Positions 8,292-17,623 of a stretch of 64,000 nucleotides of DNA are shown one piece after another (position 1 is the stretch's first letter; the number at the start of each line of letters is the position of its first letter). The stretch lies in NCBI GenBank assembly GCA_944326085.1, contig CALVCL010000003.1:124001-188000 (forward strand), read 5' to 3'. Both the position numbers and the translations under genes were made by a program. Source of the DNA: an uncultured Tidjanibacter sp. Lineage in GTDB: Bacteria > Bacteroidota > Bacteroidia > Bacteroidales > Rikenellaceae. A model generated the notes under the pieces. That model was not told the origin of the DNA and did no database searches. It saw nothing but the letters and a program-made list of their open reading frames with translations.

Positions 8292-9575
8292 TTAAAATAT
8301 ATCGTGCAAAGTTACGGTCTGCAATCTGTCAGGTCCCACAGACATCACAGCGACCTTTATACCTGTCAGTTCCTCAATCTTGCGTATATAGTTCTTTGCT
8401 GCTTCAGGCAGTTCATTAAAACTCTTCACATCCGTAATGTCTTCCTTCCAGCCGGGTAATTCCACATATACAGGCTTGCAACGCTGAAATTGGGGAATGG
8501 TGGAAGGCATAATGTCTATACGTTTACCGTCAAGTTCGTAAGCCACGCAAATCTTGACTGTATCGAGACCGGAAAGCACATCGAACAACATGAGAGATAA
8601 ATAGTCAAGACCGCTGACACGACGCGCATGGTTCAATACCACCAGATCAAGCCAACCCACCCTGCGTGGGCGGCCTGTCACGGTACCGTACTCATGCCCT
8701 CTTTCGCGTATATAGTTTGCAATATCACCGTCGAGTTCGGTCGGGAACGGGCCTTCACCAACCCTTGTGGTATATGCCTTGCAAACACCCAGCACATTAT
8801 CTATATAACGGGGCGCAATACCCGTATTTTGAGGAACACTGGCCGCAGTAGGACTCGAAGAGGTAACATACGGATAGGTACCGTGGTCAATACACAGCAT
8901 GACACCCTGTGCACCTTCGAACAGAACCTTCGAACCTTTAGCAATCTCTTCATTTATAAGCACCGACGTATCGCATATATATTTGCCGAGCCTGTCGGCC
9001 AAGGCCATATACTGCGTATAAATGGCATCGAATGTCATCTCCTCCATGCCGAGCATACGAAGTATCATGTTCTTCTCTGTCAGAGCATCACGCAGCCGCA
9101 TTGCGAAATATTCGGGATCAAGCAGGTCACCCATACGAAGACCGATACGGTCATACTTATCGGCATAGGTCGGGCCGATACCTTTCTTGGTGGTACCAAT
9201 AAGCTTGCCTCCCTTCATGGCCTCCATGGCACCATCCAATACGGAGTGATAAGGCATTACCATGGCCGCACGGTTTGATATGTAAAGCTTGTAATCCTTT
9301 ATGCCGCGGTTCTCAAGAGCCTCGAGCTCGCTAACCACGCTAACAGGATTGACAACCATACCATTGGCCATCACATTCTTGATATTCGGCTTAAATATCC
9401 CAGAAGGAATGCTCTGAAGTGCAAAACGTTGACCATCAAATGTTATGGTATGTCCTGCATTGTTACCGCCCTGATAACGCACAACCACATCGGCATTACA
9501 TGCATAATAATCAGTTATCTTGCCCTTACCCTCGTCGCCCCACTGTGTGCCGACGACAACAAGCCTGTTCTTCAT
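8292..9575 (-). CDS. purA: Adenylosuccinate synthetase
   Basis: PurA makes adenylosuccinate from IMP, aspartate and GTP, the first committed step to AMP. The 427-residue protein has the expected length and motifs: the N-terminal P-loop GTQWGDEGKGKITD, GGNNAGHT, the GTTKKGIGPTYADK segment, the GPFPTEL loop and the VTGRPRRVGWLD active-site region. It starts 19 bases after the purB stop. The two genes of AMP synthesis are therefore adjacent in pathway-linked order purB-purA and are likely cotranscribed from the promoter before purB. Confidence 0.98.
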   Translation of the reverse strand: MKNRLVVVGTQWGDEGKGKITDYYACNADVVVRYQGGNNAGHTITFDGQRFALQSIPSGIFKPNIKNVMANGMVVNPVSVVSELEALENRGIKDYKLYISNRAAMVMPYHSVLDGAMEAMKGGKLIGTTKKGIGPTYADKYDRIGLRMGDLLDPEYFAMRLRDALTEKNMILRMLGMEEMTFDAIYTQYMALADRLGKYICDTSVLINEEIAKGSKVLFEGAQGVMLCIDHGTYPYVTSSSPTAASVPQNTGIAPRYIDNVLGVCKAYTTRVGEGPFPTELDGDIANYIRERGHEYGTVTGRPRRVGWLDLVVLNHARRVSGLDYLSLMLFDVLSGLDTVKICVAYELDGKRIDIMPSTIPQFQRCKPVYVELPGWKEDITDVKSFNELPEAAKNYIRKIEELTGIKVAVMSVGPDRLQTVTLHDIF

Positions 9576-9594
9576 ACACTGTCGTTCTTATGTA

Positions 9595-10893
9595 CTATTT
9601 CTCTATACCAGCCCTGCGATATATATAATCTACATTCTTCATGTAGTAGTCAAGCGTGAAGCACGAATCAAGTTCCTCATTGCTGAGATACTTCATCACA
9701 TCCGGACTTTCACGCAACAGGTCCTGATAGTTTTTCTTCTCATTCATGGCACGCATTGCGATAGGTTGTACTGTGTCGTATGCACCTTCACGCGAAAGGC
9801 CCTTGCCAATCAAGGCATTCATCACACGCTGTGCAAAAATAACGCCTCGCGTACGGTATATGTTTTCCAGCATTACGTCGGGGAATACTGTAAGGTTCTC
9901 CAAAACGCCGCGGAAACGGTTGAGCATATAGTCAAGCAACATGGTAGCATCGGGAAGAATGATACGCTCGGTTGCCGAGTGAGATATATCCCTTTCGTGC
10001 CAGAGAGCCACGTTCTCGTAGAACGTCAGCATATAACCACGCATAACTCGTGCACAGCCGGTGATATTCTCGCTGCTTATAGGATTACGCTTGTGAGGCA
10101 TTGCACTCGAACCTTTCTGCCCCTTGCCGAATGCTTCTTCCACTTCATGCACCTCGGTACGCTGCAGGTTCCTCACCTCGAAAGCCATCTGCTCAAGCGA
10201 AGCGGCAATTACGGCAAGCGTTGCCATATAGTATGCATGCCTGTCGCGCTGAATAACCTGAGTGGAAATATTTGCACTCTGTATGCCGAGCTTTTCGCAC
10301 ACATAATCCTGAATGAATGGAGGAATATTTGCAAAGTTACCTACCGCACCGCTCAACTTACCTACTTCTATATTGCGCGCTGCTGCCTTGAAACGCTCAA
10401 GATTACGCATCATCTCTTCATGCCACAGTACCCACTTGAGACCGAAGCATGTTATATCAGCATGAATACCATGCGTACGACCGATGCAGGGAGTATCCTT
10501 GAAACGGAGAGCCTGACGGCTGAGCATGACAATAAAATCCTCAATATCCTTGAGAAGTATCTCGTTTGCCTGCTTGATGAGGTATCCGTTGGCCGTATCA
10601 ACGACATCGGTACTGGTCAGTCCGTAATGAACCCACTTGCGTTCCTCGCCAAGCGTTTCGCTCACGGCACGAGTAAACGCCACTATATCGTGATGAGTCT
10701 GCTCTTCAATTTCCTTAATCCTGTCTATATTGAAGGAAGCCTTTCCCCAGAGTTTTGCAACATCCTCTTTCGGGATTACCCCCAATTCGCTCCATGCCTC
10801 TGCGGCAAGAATCTCGACCTTAAGGTAGGCTTCGAATTTTCTCTGTTCCGTCCAAATTGCCCTCATAGCGGGGCGACTGTACCTGTCTATCAT
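9595..10893 (-). CDS. purB: Adenylosuccinate lyase
   Basis: PurB cleaves adenylosuccinate to AMP and fumarate and also SAICAR to AICAR. The 432-residue product belongs to the fumarase/aspartase superfamily; the signature [11 protein letters not shown] lies near residue 260, and [14 protein letters not shown] ([12 protein letters not shown]) and RTHGIHAD motifs carry the catalytic histidines. The start [10 protein letters not shown] (ATG 10891-10893) is preferred over a longer frame because homologs begin there and the promoter box lies at 10937-10944. purA follows 19 bases downstream. Confidence 0.97.
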   Translation of the reverse strand: MIDRYSRPAMRAIWTEQRKFEAYLKVEILAAEAWSELGVIPKEDVAKLWGKASFNIDRIKEIEEQTHHDIVAFTRAVSETLGEERKWVHYGLTSTDVVDTANGYLIKQANEILLKDIEDFIVMLSRQALRFKDTPCIGRTHGIHADITCFGLKWVLWHEEMMRNLERFKAAARNIEVGKLSGAVGNFANIPPFIQDYVCEKLGIQSANISTQVIQRDRHAYYMATLAVIAASLEQMAFEVRNLQRTEVHEVEEAFGKGQKGSSAMPHKRNPISSENITGCARVMRGYMLTFYENVALWHERDISHSATERIILPDATMLLDYMLNRFRGVLENLTVFPDVMLENIYRTRGVIFAQRVMNALIGKGLSREGAYDTVQPIAMRAMNEKKNYQDLLRESPDVMKYLSNEELDSCFTLDYYMKNVDYIYRRAGIEK

Positions 10894-10936
10894 AATAGCA
10901 AATATTTGCGATTGTTTACGCCCTTTTACCAAAGGG

Positions 10937-10944
10937 CAAAGATA
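10937..10944 (-). promoter_or_regulatory. -7 promoter box for purB-purA
   Basis: TATCTTTG on the minus strand, 44 bases before the purB ATG. It directly overlaps a small hairpin with arms GCCCTTT/AAAGGGC (10920-10937) that would form at the very 5' end of the transcript. No TTTG -33 element is obvious. Confidence 0.55.
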
Positions 10945-11155
10945 GCCATTTCGTCATGTTTTTCGATAAAACAAGCTCCGATTTAATCAACATTTTCCAT
11001 TTTACACCCTACATGCAAACTTCAACAAAGCACCACCCAACCACGCCCTCCACATAATCAACTATACATCAATATTTTATACAGCAACAAATTGACTACA
11101 GTCTTTCCATGCAAGTCTAAAAGACAAGGAAAATAAGCCCCTTAAGTGTCATTTT
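10945..11155. other. Intergenic stretch between purB and tRNA-Ser
   Basis: Together with flanking promoters this forms a 316-base gene-free gap (10894-11209). Apart from the purB promoter on one side and the tRNA promoter on the other, I see only AT-rich sequence with no open frame of coding character, no conserved RNA fold and no repeats. Confidence 0.5.
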
Positions 11156-11186
11156 TTTGGATTATCGTTTTTTTGGTTTATATTTG
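11156..11186 (+). promoter_or_regulatory. Promoter of tRNA-Ser (TTTG-N19-TATATTTG)
   Basis: A perfect -33 element TTTG at 11156-11159 is followed after exactly 19 bases by TATATTTG at 11179-11186, the full Bacteroidota housekeeping promoter. Transcription should start near 11193, about 17 bases before the tRNA. Confidence 0.85.
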
Positions 11187-11209
11187 CACCCGCTAAAGGC
11201 AATAAGCCC

Positions 11210-11299
<90 letters not shown>

Positions 11300-11340
11300 A
11301 AAGGGCGTAAATCAGATAAATATTTGATTTACGCCCTTTT
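11300..11340 (+). terminator. Terminator after tRNA-Ser
   Basis: A 16-base-pair perfect inverted repeat (11300-11315 with 11325-11340, 9-base loop) begins two bases after the tRNA and ends in TTTT. It may also terminate the converging minus-strand gene at 11424. Confidence 0.85.
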
Positions 11341-11423
11341 ACATATCCAATATCAGCGCCAGTATTTCACTTCTCTAAAAATAGAAACACATAAAATTTC
11401 TATTCTCTTCAATACGCCATCTA

Positions 11424-12110
11424 CTACTCATCGATTATCACCACTCCATTCGCTTCCAATATTCGACGCATATCTCTCATGGTCAAATACGGGTTATAGA
11501 CAACAGCACCTCCTGTGGTACTGCGCAATATTTCCACATATTCGGACATGGGACATGTCCCGATGCGACGACGCAATGCATCGACGCGTCTCGGACGCTT
11601 GACCGGCCATATATAGCAAACATTCTCACCATCGACCACAACTGCATAAGATTGCGTCCCATACTTCTGACAACGACCACGGTACAAATCTATTCTGTCG
11701 CACAGGGTCGCCAAACTATTGGCTGAAATCAGTCCTTTTCGTGCCGCCTTCTTCATTACAGGCAGATATTGTTCCTGAACAGCCACATCGGCATGGTCAA
11801 CAATTATCCAAATAGCTTCATATGAACTTTCATCCAATCCTTTTGGAAAACCTTTATCCAGCAATGACTGTACAAGTCGAATATTTTCACTATCAATCCG
11901 TTCCATTCTTTCCGAAGCATCGACAAGCGAATCCACCAACCCGACATGACCCTCATTTACCAATCTGAACAATGCCACCACCTCTTCACGCACACTCTGA
12001 TCACGTTTATAAGCGGCAGCCAGACTCGCGTCAACATCCTGCGCAACCGCTGCCTGTACGCTGACATAACAACACACCAGACATACCAGCCTTTTCAAAA
12101 ACACCCGCAT
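11424..12110 (-). CDS. Secreted DUF6624-like protein
   Basis: A 228-residue protein with a signal peptide MRVFLKRLVCLVCCYVSVQA ending near AVAQ. The body resembles the DUF6624 family of Bacteroidota by its pattern of an aspartate/glutamine-rich helix region, the IIVDHAD segment, QEQYLPVMKKAARKGLISAN and a LCDRIDLYRGRCQKYGTQ stretch. Function is unknown. I set the start at 12108-12110, which lies 10 bases after the stop of the upstream DUF2007 gene and gives a clean signal sequence; longer frames would overlap that gene. The two form a small minus-strand operon. Confidence 0.7.
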   Translation of the reverse strand: MRVFLKRLVCLVCCYVSVQAAVAQDVDASLAAAYKRDQSVREEVVALFRLVNEGHVGLVDSLVDASERMERIDSENIRLVQSLLDKGFPKGLDESSYEAIWIIVDHADVAVQEQYLPVMKKAARKGLISANSLATLCDRIDLYRGRCQKYGTQSYAVVVDGENVCYIWPVKRPRRVDALRRRIGTCPMSEYVEILRSTTGGAVVYNPYLTMRDMRRILEANGVVIIDE

Positions 12111-12120
12111 GGACAACCGG

Positions 12121-12393
12121 TTATTTTTCCTTCCATTCCTCATTGAAAGATTGTCTGTCAAATTTGGCTTTCAGAAGTTGGCGAGCTCGCGGAAGGTCTG
12201 AATTATTTACCACAATCCGGACATCCCTATCAAGCATAGGCAGTACATCGGCCACCAAATCATTGACTATTTCATTGGGCACCCCCATTGCATCGAGCAT
12301 TGATTTCACGACATACGCCTCTTCAAAAGAAGAAAAACGCGCCACCGTAGCAAATTCCCTGTCTTTCATATCGTACAATTTTGATATTGTCAT
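12121..12393 (-). CDS. DUF2007 domain protein
   Basis: A 90-residue soluble protein with one DUF2007 domain, a ferredoxin-like alpha/beta fold sometimes annotated as a putative signal-transducing protein. Recognisable parts are VARFSSFEEAYVVKSMLDAMGVPNEIVND, split over residues 17-45, and VRIVVNNSDLPRARQLL. An alternative ATG at 12367-12369 would remove eight residues. A -7 box lies 79 bases upstream. It precedes the secreted DUF6624-like gene by 10 bases. Role unknown. Confidence 0.75.
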   Translation of the reverse strand: MTISKLYDMKDREFATVARFSSFEEAYVVKSMLDAMGVPNEIVNDLVADVLPMLDRDVRIVVNNSDLPRARQLLKAKFDRQSFNEEWKEK

Positions 12394-12471
12394 CCAGATA
12401 CGACACCCATGCCGTATTACAATTGATTTTAAAATTATACAATTTCATTCTCGTCTCCAAGCATTCCGATG

Positions 12472-12479
12472 CAAAATTA
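12472..12479 (-). promoter_or_regulatory. -7 promoter box for the DUF2007-DUF6624 pair
   Basis: Minus-strand TAATTTTG fits TAnnTTTG, 79 bases upstream of the DUF2007 start. A TTG at 12503-12505 is at 23-base spacing, so the -33 match is weak. Confidence 0.45.
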
Positions 12480-12553
12480 CTGTATCCTTTATTTTATGCA
12501 TTCAACATATCTAAGATGCATATTGCAACGTTATATTATCAAGTACTTAAATT

Positions 12554-13213
12554 ATGAACAAAATGAAAAAACTAATAAACGTCATGATGTTACTTTTGCC
12601 GTGTATCGGTATGGCGCAAAATAATGACCGTAACATCAACCTGACCGTACAGAACTGTAATGGCAAAATAGCCCATAATGACATTATAACATTCATAAAG
12701 GCACAAAATCCAGTTATACACACATTGCACCATGGCATCATTACAATTAATGATGTAACCGACACCGACACATTAGCCGTAATCACTGGCAACCGCATGT
12801 ATGAATTTCCGACCAACGGGATGAGCACATTGACCCTTATACTCAACAACCACAACAGAGTTGCCGAAGCAATATGCAACGGAACTGAAATGTCGAGTTC
12901 AGAATACAAGATGACCCGTATTCCGCAATCATCGCCGAACGTAAATGTAAACAATATTGTGCCCAACACCTACACAAGCCTTGCCGATTACCTCACGGGC
13001 AGGATAGCAGGTTTGGTTATCAACGGCGACCAGGCATATCTCGACGGAATGGTACCTCTTTTCGTTGTTGACGGCATGCGCATGCAAAACTTTGCAGCAG
13101 CCAACATGCTGGTCAACCCCAACGAAATCGAATCTGTAACCGTTGACCGCAACGGTTTGATATATGGAGCTGCAGGCATGAATGGAGTAATAAGCATCTC
13201 TCTCAAGCGATAA
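12554..13213 (+). CDS. Orphan TonB-dependent receptor plug-domain protein
   Basis: A 219-residue secreted protein with signal peptide MKKLINVMMLLLPCIGMAQ. The C-terminal 80 residues look like the plug of a SusC/TonB-dependent receptor: SLADYLTGRIAGLVINGD, then PLFVVDGMRM and NPNEIESVTVDRNGLIYGAAGMNGVISISLK, the segment that in full receptors links to the beta-barrel. Here the frame ends right after this motif, so no barrel exists, and the next gene (dnaE) is 175 bases away with no barrel remnant between. The N-terminal 120 residues are unlike known domains to me. It may be a plug-like envelope protein or a decayed receptor; the intact signal peptide and frame argue for a real gene. Confidence 0.75.
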   Translation: MNKMKKLINVMMLLLPCIGMAQNNDRNINLTVQNCNGKIAHNDIITFIKAQNPVIHTLHHGIITINDVTDTDTLAVITGNRMYEFPTNGMSTLTLILNNHNRVAEAICNGTEMSSSEYKMTRIPQSSPNVNVNNIVPNTYTSLADYLTGRIAGLVINGDQAYLDGMVPLFVVDGMRMQNFAAANMLVNPNEIESVTVDRNGLIYGAAGMNGVISISLKR

Positions 13214-13354
13214 TATACAAACTCACTCCCCGTGTAAACTGGCTTACTCTACCATCAGCCGTGCACGCTTGCCAATCCAGACACACGATGTTGCGCACAA
13301 GATAGACAGTCGGGAAAATACACGGAAAAGCAAGGCTATTACAATATAAATCTT

Positions 13355-13362
13355 TATCTTTG
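13355..13362 (+). promoter_or_regulatory. -7 promoter box for dnaE
   Basis: TATCTTTG, a perfect TAnnTTTG match, 26 bases before the dnaE start codon. No TTTG -33 element at 19-base spacing. Confidence 0.6.
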
Positions 13363-13388
13363 TTTCCTTGAAACAGAGATAGCACGCA

Positions 13389-16300
13389 ATGCCTCAATTC
13401 ACTCATCTTCACGTCCATACGCAGTATTCAATACTCGACGGTGCCGCTTCCATACCATCCCTCATCAACAGGGCCAAGGAATTCGGCATGACGGCAGTTG
13501 CCATTACCGACCATGGTAATATGTTCGGTGTTAAAGAGTTTTATGATACTGCCAATGCCGCAGGCATAAAACCCATACTCGGCTGTGAGGTATATGTCGT
13601 AAAAGACCATTTGTCAAAAGACAAGGACGAAAAATCAGGAGACCACCTTATTCTGCTGGCTAAAAACATCGTCGGATACCACAACCTTGTAAGGCTGGTT
13701 TCATATTCGTGGACCGAAGGCTTTTACTACAAGCCACGTATAGACAAGGCCATGTTGCGCCAATACCACGAAGGGTTGATATGCAGTTCGGCATGTCTGG
13801 GTGGTGAACTGCCTCAGGCAATCATGCACGGCAGGCTGGACGAGGCATCGCGTATAGTAGAAGAATTCAAAGAGATATTCGGCGATGACTACTATCTGGA
13901 ACTGCAACTCCACAGATCGCTGTCAGGCGTACCCGATACGGATACCTGCCTGCACCAAATCGAAGTGAACAAGGTATTGCATGAACTGTCAGCAAAACAT
14001 GGTGTAAAACTCATCGCCACAAACGATGTTCATTTTACTCTCGAAGAAGATGCGGCAGCTCACGACCACTTAATATGCCTCAATACGGGACGCGACCTCG
14101 ATGACCCGAACCGCATGCGCTATACCGGTCAAGAGTTTCTCAAAAGTCAGGATGAAATGGCTGCATTATTCCCCGACGACATTGAGGCGTTGGAGAATAC
14201 TATGGAAATTGTCGACAAAGTCGAAAAATACGCACTGGAGCACAAGCCTCTGATGCCTGACTTCCCTCTACCCGATGATTTCATAATAGACGAAGCCGAA
14301 CTGCGCAAAGTATTCCTGCGTCGTTTCGACGGACAGATAGGCAACATCGAGAAAAAACTCGGTGATGCCGACGACGAGAAGAAACAGGCCATACAACGCG
14401 AAATTGAAAGTCTGCGTACCGAGCAGAAAGCCGCTGAAGAAGCCGCATCACTTGATGAGTTTGCCGCAGGCAACGAACGCCTAAAAGAGTGGCTTACGGT
14501 ATCGCGCCAGTATCTCTACCTCGTATCACTGACAATGCAGGGCGCGCACGAACGTTACGGAAAGGAACTTGACGAGAAGACACTAAAACGTATCAATTAC
14601 GAGCTGGGCACCATCGAATGGATGGGTTTCCCTGGTTACTTCCTCATAGTATCCGACTTTATCCGTGCGGCCCGCAAAATGGGTGTTTCCGTCGGCCCGG
14701 GACGTGGCTCGGCGGCAGGTTCGGTTGTAGCCTACTGTCTCAAGATAACAAATATCGACCCGCTCAAATACGACCTTCTGTTCGAACGTTTCCTTAACCC
14801 CGATCGTATATCGCTTCCAGATGTGGATGTTGACTTCGATGAAGACGGCCGTGCCGATGTATTGCGTTACGTAATAGAAAAGTACGGCAAGAAACGTGTG
14901 GCACAGATTGTCACCTTCGGTACTATGGCGCCGAAAATGGCAATACGAGATGTGGCAAGGGTCGAAAAACTTCCATTGGCCGACAGCGACAGATTGGCCA
15001 AACTTGTTCCCGACAAACTCACGCCGGATAAAGGTGAAACGCCATTCCAGCGCGCATATAAAGACTCGCCGGAACTTGCCAAAGAACGCGAGTCCCCCAA
15101 TCCGTTAATACAGAATACACTTAAATATGCCGAAAAACTCGAAGGTTCAATACGCCAGACTGGCGTTCATGCCTGCGGTGTTATAATAGGCAAAGACGAC
15201 CTCGAGGAATTCGCACCGGTGGCCACAGCCAAAGATGCCGACCTCAACGTCGTACAGTACGAAGGCAAACTCGTCGAAAGCGTTGGCTTGATAAAGATGG
15301 ACTTCCTCGGTCTAAAAACGCTTTCAATAATAAAGGATGCCGTAGAGAATGTAAGGCGTGTCAAGGGTATAGATCTTGACATTGACAAGATACCGCTTGA
15401 CGACAAGAAGACATACCAGCTTTTCTGCAAAGGCGAAACTACCGGTATATTCCAGTTCGAGTCGGCCGGTATGAAAAAGTACCTGAAGGCACTCAAACCG
15501 AACCGTCTGGAGGACCTCATAGCGATGAACGCCCTCTACCGTCCGGGGCCTATGGATAATATTCCCAGTTTTATCGCCCGAAAGCACGGACAGGAAAAGG
15601 TAGAATATGAGTTCCCTGAAATGGCCGAATATCTGGAGGACACATATGGTATTACGGTCTATCAGGAGCAGGTGATGCTTTTGTCGCAGAAACTGGCAGG
15701 ATTTACCGGAGGTGAAGCCGATACGCTCCGAAAGGCCATGGGTAAGAAACAGCGTGCAACGCTGGACAAGATGAAGCCAAAATTCCTCAAGGGTGCAGCC
15801 GAACGCGGACACGATACGGAAACATGCGAAAAGATATGGACCGGCTGGGAAGCATTTGCATCGTATGCATTCAACAAGTCTCACTCGACATGTTACGCAT
15901 ACGTTGCCTATCAGACGGCATATCTCAAAGCACACTACCCCTCGGAATTCATGGCTGCACTGTTGAGCCGCAATCTCTCGTCCATGGATAAGATAGCCTT
16001 TTTCATGGATGAATGCAAACGCATGGGAATAAAGGTACTTGGTCCTGATATCAACGAGAGTATCGAATCATTCACATCCGACAAGGACGGCAACGTACGT
16101 TTCGGTCTTGCCGCAGTCAAGGGAGTCGGTCAGGCGGCCATGCTGTCCATTGTAGAGGAACGCGAACGAGGCGGCAAATTCCGTAGCATATACGACTTTG
16201 TAGAACGTGTCAACATGCAGGCAGTCAACAGAAAGAACATAGAGAACATGGCTCTTGCAGGGGCTTTTGACTCAATAAGCGGTTTTCATCGCAGCAAGTT

Positions 16301-17108
16301 CTTCTCCACCGACCAGCGCGATACCAACGGGGCGATATTCCTCGACCAATTGATACGCTACGGCGCTCGCATGCAGAACGAACGCAACACGGCGCAGCAG
16401 AGCCTTTTCGGCGGCACAGACAATGTAGACATACAGCAACCGCTTATTCCGCAATGTCAGGATTGGAATAAACTCGAAACACTCAACCACGAGAAGGAGA
16501 TGATAGGTATGTACCTATCGTCACATCCGCTGGATGACTATGAGGTAGTAATCAAACGTTTCTGCAATACGCAGCTAACACAGTTGACAAATCTCAACGA
16601 CATGCGTGACAGGGATTTCACAATAGGCGGCATGGTGACCGATGTCCAAAATCTCTACACCCGCAACGGCAAACCGTTCGGACGATTCAAATTGGAGGAT
16701 TATTCAGGACAACACGAGTTCGCCCTATTTGACAAGGATTACGAAAACTTCCGCAAATACCTTTTCAAGGATTATTTCCTGCTCATAAAGGGCAGTGTAC
16801 GCCCAAAACCTTACAACAAGGAAGAATACGAAGTCAAAATCACCTCCATACAGATGATGTGCGATGTACTTGATGGAATAAGCGAACTGACCATAAACCT
16901 GCCAATAACGGACATAACACCCGATATGACCACCGATTTGCTCGAGCACATATCGGCAACAAAAGGTAAAATAAGCCTAAAGGTGAAGGTCACAGACCCG
17001 CGCGAAGGTATAGCACTGGCATTCCACTCGCGTAAATACAAGATAGCGCTGACACAGGAACTGGTAGGCTATCTTGAAAACAACCAGATAAATTATTCGA
17101 TAGTCTGA
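13389..17108 (+). CDS. dnaE: DNA polymerase III alpha subunit
   Basis: DnaE is the replicative polymerase. The 1239-residue protein starts with a PHP domain (THLHVHTQYSILDG, ITDHGNMFG, residues 1-270), followed by the polymerase core: GPGRGSAAGS near residue 440, the catalytic aspartates in PDVDVDFDEDGR near residue 478, and RPGPMDNIPSFIARKHG. A helix-hairpin-helix region and a C-terminal OB fold (FTIGGMVTDV to about residue 1140) complete it. A charged coiled-coil-like insertion of about 60 residues (IEKKLGDADDEKKQAIQREI onward, residue 320) lies between PHP and palm, as seen in Bacteroidota DnaE. trxA follows 60 bases downstream. Confidence 0.98.
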   Translation: MPQFTHLHVHTQYSILDGAASIPSLINRAKEFGMTAVAITDHGNMFGVKEFYDTANAAGIKPILGCEVYVVKDHLSKDKDEKSGDHLILLAKNIVGYHNLVRLVSYSWTEGFYYKPRIDKAMLRQYHEGLICSSACLGGELPQAIMHGRLDEASRIVEEFKEIFGDDYYLELQLHRSLSGVPDTDTCLHQIEVNKVLHELSAKHGVKLIATNDVHFTLEEDAAAHDHLICLNTGRDLDDPNRMRYTGQEFLKSQDEMAALFPDDIEALENTMEIVDKVEKYALEHKPLMPDFPLPDDFIIDEAELRKVFLRRFDGQIGNIEKKLGDADDEKKQAIQREIESLRTEQKAAEEAASLDEFAAGNERLKEWLTVSRQYLYLVSLTMQGAHERYGKELDEKTLKRINYELGTIEWMGFPGYFLIVSDFIRAARKMGVSVGPGRGSAAGSVVAYCLKITNIDPLKYDLLFERFLNPDRISLPDVDVDFDEDGRADVLRYVIEKYGKKRVAQIVTFGTMAPKMAIRDVARVEKLPLADSDRLAKLVPDKLTPDKGETPFQRAYKDSPELAKERESPNPLIQNTLKYAEKLEGSIRQTGVHACGVIIGKDDLEEFAPVATAKDADLNVVQYEGKLVESVGLIKMDFLGLKTLSIIKDAVENVRRVKGIDLDIDKIPLDDKKTYQLFCKGETTGIFQFESAGMKKYLKALKPNRLEDLIAMNALYRPGPMDNIPSFIARKHGQEKVEYEFPEMAEYLEDTYGITVYQEQVMLLSQKLAGFTGGEADTLRKAMGKKQRATLDKMKPKFLKGAAERGHDTETCEKIWTGWEAFASYAFNKSHSTCYAYVAYQTAYLKAHYPSEFMAALLSRNLSSMDKIAFFMDECKRMGIKVLGPDINESIESFTSDKDGNVRFGLAAVKGVGQAAMLSIVEERERGGKFRSIYDFVERVNMQAVNRKNIENMALAGAFDSISGFHRSKFFSTDQRDTNGAIFLDQLIRYGARMQNERNTAQQSLFGGTDNVDIQQPLIPQCQDWNKLETLNHEKEMIGMYLSSHPLDDYEVVIKRFCNTQLTQLTNLNDMRDRDFTIGGMVTDVQNLYTRNGKPFGRFKLEDYSGQHEFALFDKDYENFRKYLFKDYFLLIKGSVRPKPYNKEEYEVKITSIQMMCDVLDGISELTINLPITDITPDMTTDLLEHISATKGKISLKVKVTDPREGIALAFHSRKYKIALTQELVGYLENNQINYSIV

Positions 17109-17168
17109 TGGCTATACGAAATAAAACATACATGCAACACGTTTAACTAACAACCAAAAAACAAAACT

Positions 17169-17486
17169 ATGGCAAAAAACATTGACATGGCTACTTATGA
17201 AGAACTTGTAGCCTCTGGCAAACCTTTCGTTATCGACTTCTGGGCAGAATGGTGCGGTCCGTGCCGTTCGCTGACGCCGATTATCGAGGAACTTGCAACC
17301 GAATACGAGGGCAAGGTAGTTATCGGCAAGTGCGACGTTGACAAGAACAACGACCTCGCAGTTAAGTTCTCAGTACGCAACATCCCGCTCGTAGTATTTG
17401 TAAAGGGTGGCGAAATGAAAGACAAGCTTGTAGGTGCATCATCGAAAGATACCATCAAGGCAAAAATTGATGCTTTGCTCCAATAA
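17169..17486 (+). CDS. trxA: Thioredoxin
   Basis: A 105-residue single-domain cytoplasmic thioredoxin with the redox motif WCGPC at residues 28-32 (in FWAEWCGPCRS), the conserved aspartate in VIDFWAEW, and the cis-proline in NIPLVVF. It reduces disulfides of ribonucleotide reductase, methionine sulfoxide reductase and others. It lies 60 bases after dnaE on the same strand and is followed by a strong terminator, so it closes the dnaE transcript or has its own unrecognised promoter; the leader is A-rich. Confidence 0.96.
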   Translation: MAKNIDMATYEELVASGKPFVIDFWAEWCGPCRSLTPIIEELATEYEGKVVIGKCDVDKNNDLAVKFSVRNIPLVVFVKGGEMKDKLVGASSKDTIKAKIDALLQ

Positions 17487-17520
17487 TGCAGCCATCCGGC
17501 AATAATCGGATTTCATGACA

Positions 17521-17556
17521 AATGCGCAGTTTCGACAGGGGAACTGCGCATTTTGC
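17521..17556 (+). terminator. Terminator after trxA
   Basis: An 11-base-pair perfect stem (17521-17531 with 17542-17552) followed by TTTTG-type T-rich sequence, 34 bases after the trxA stop. Confidence 0.8.
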
Positions 17557-17588
17557 ATATTTCACTTTCACAATACATCCGCTGTATT

Positions 17589-17596
17589 TACTTTTG
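17589..17596 (+). promoter_or_regulatory. -7 promoter box for the ATP-grasp gene
   Basis: TACTTTTG fits TAnnTTTG and lies 28 bases before the ATG at 17624, giving a leader of about 20 bases. Confidence 0.55.
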
Positions 17597-17623
17597 TATA
17601 AAATACATCAAATGCACTGATAC

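Noticed and set aside
9520..10986. Long plus-strand open frame of 488 codons opposite purA and purB
   Set aside because: It is the antisense of two strongly conserved genes; its translation is rich in His, Cys, Tyr and Ile without any family pattern, and there is no promoter of its own.
17551..17596. TTTG at 17552-17555 as -33 box for the ATP-grasp promoter
   Set aside because: The spacing to the -7 box is about 34 bases, far from the 19-base optimum, and it belongs to the T tract of the trxA terminator.
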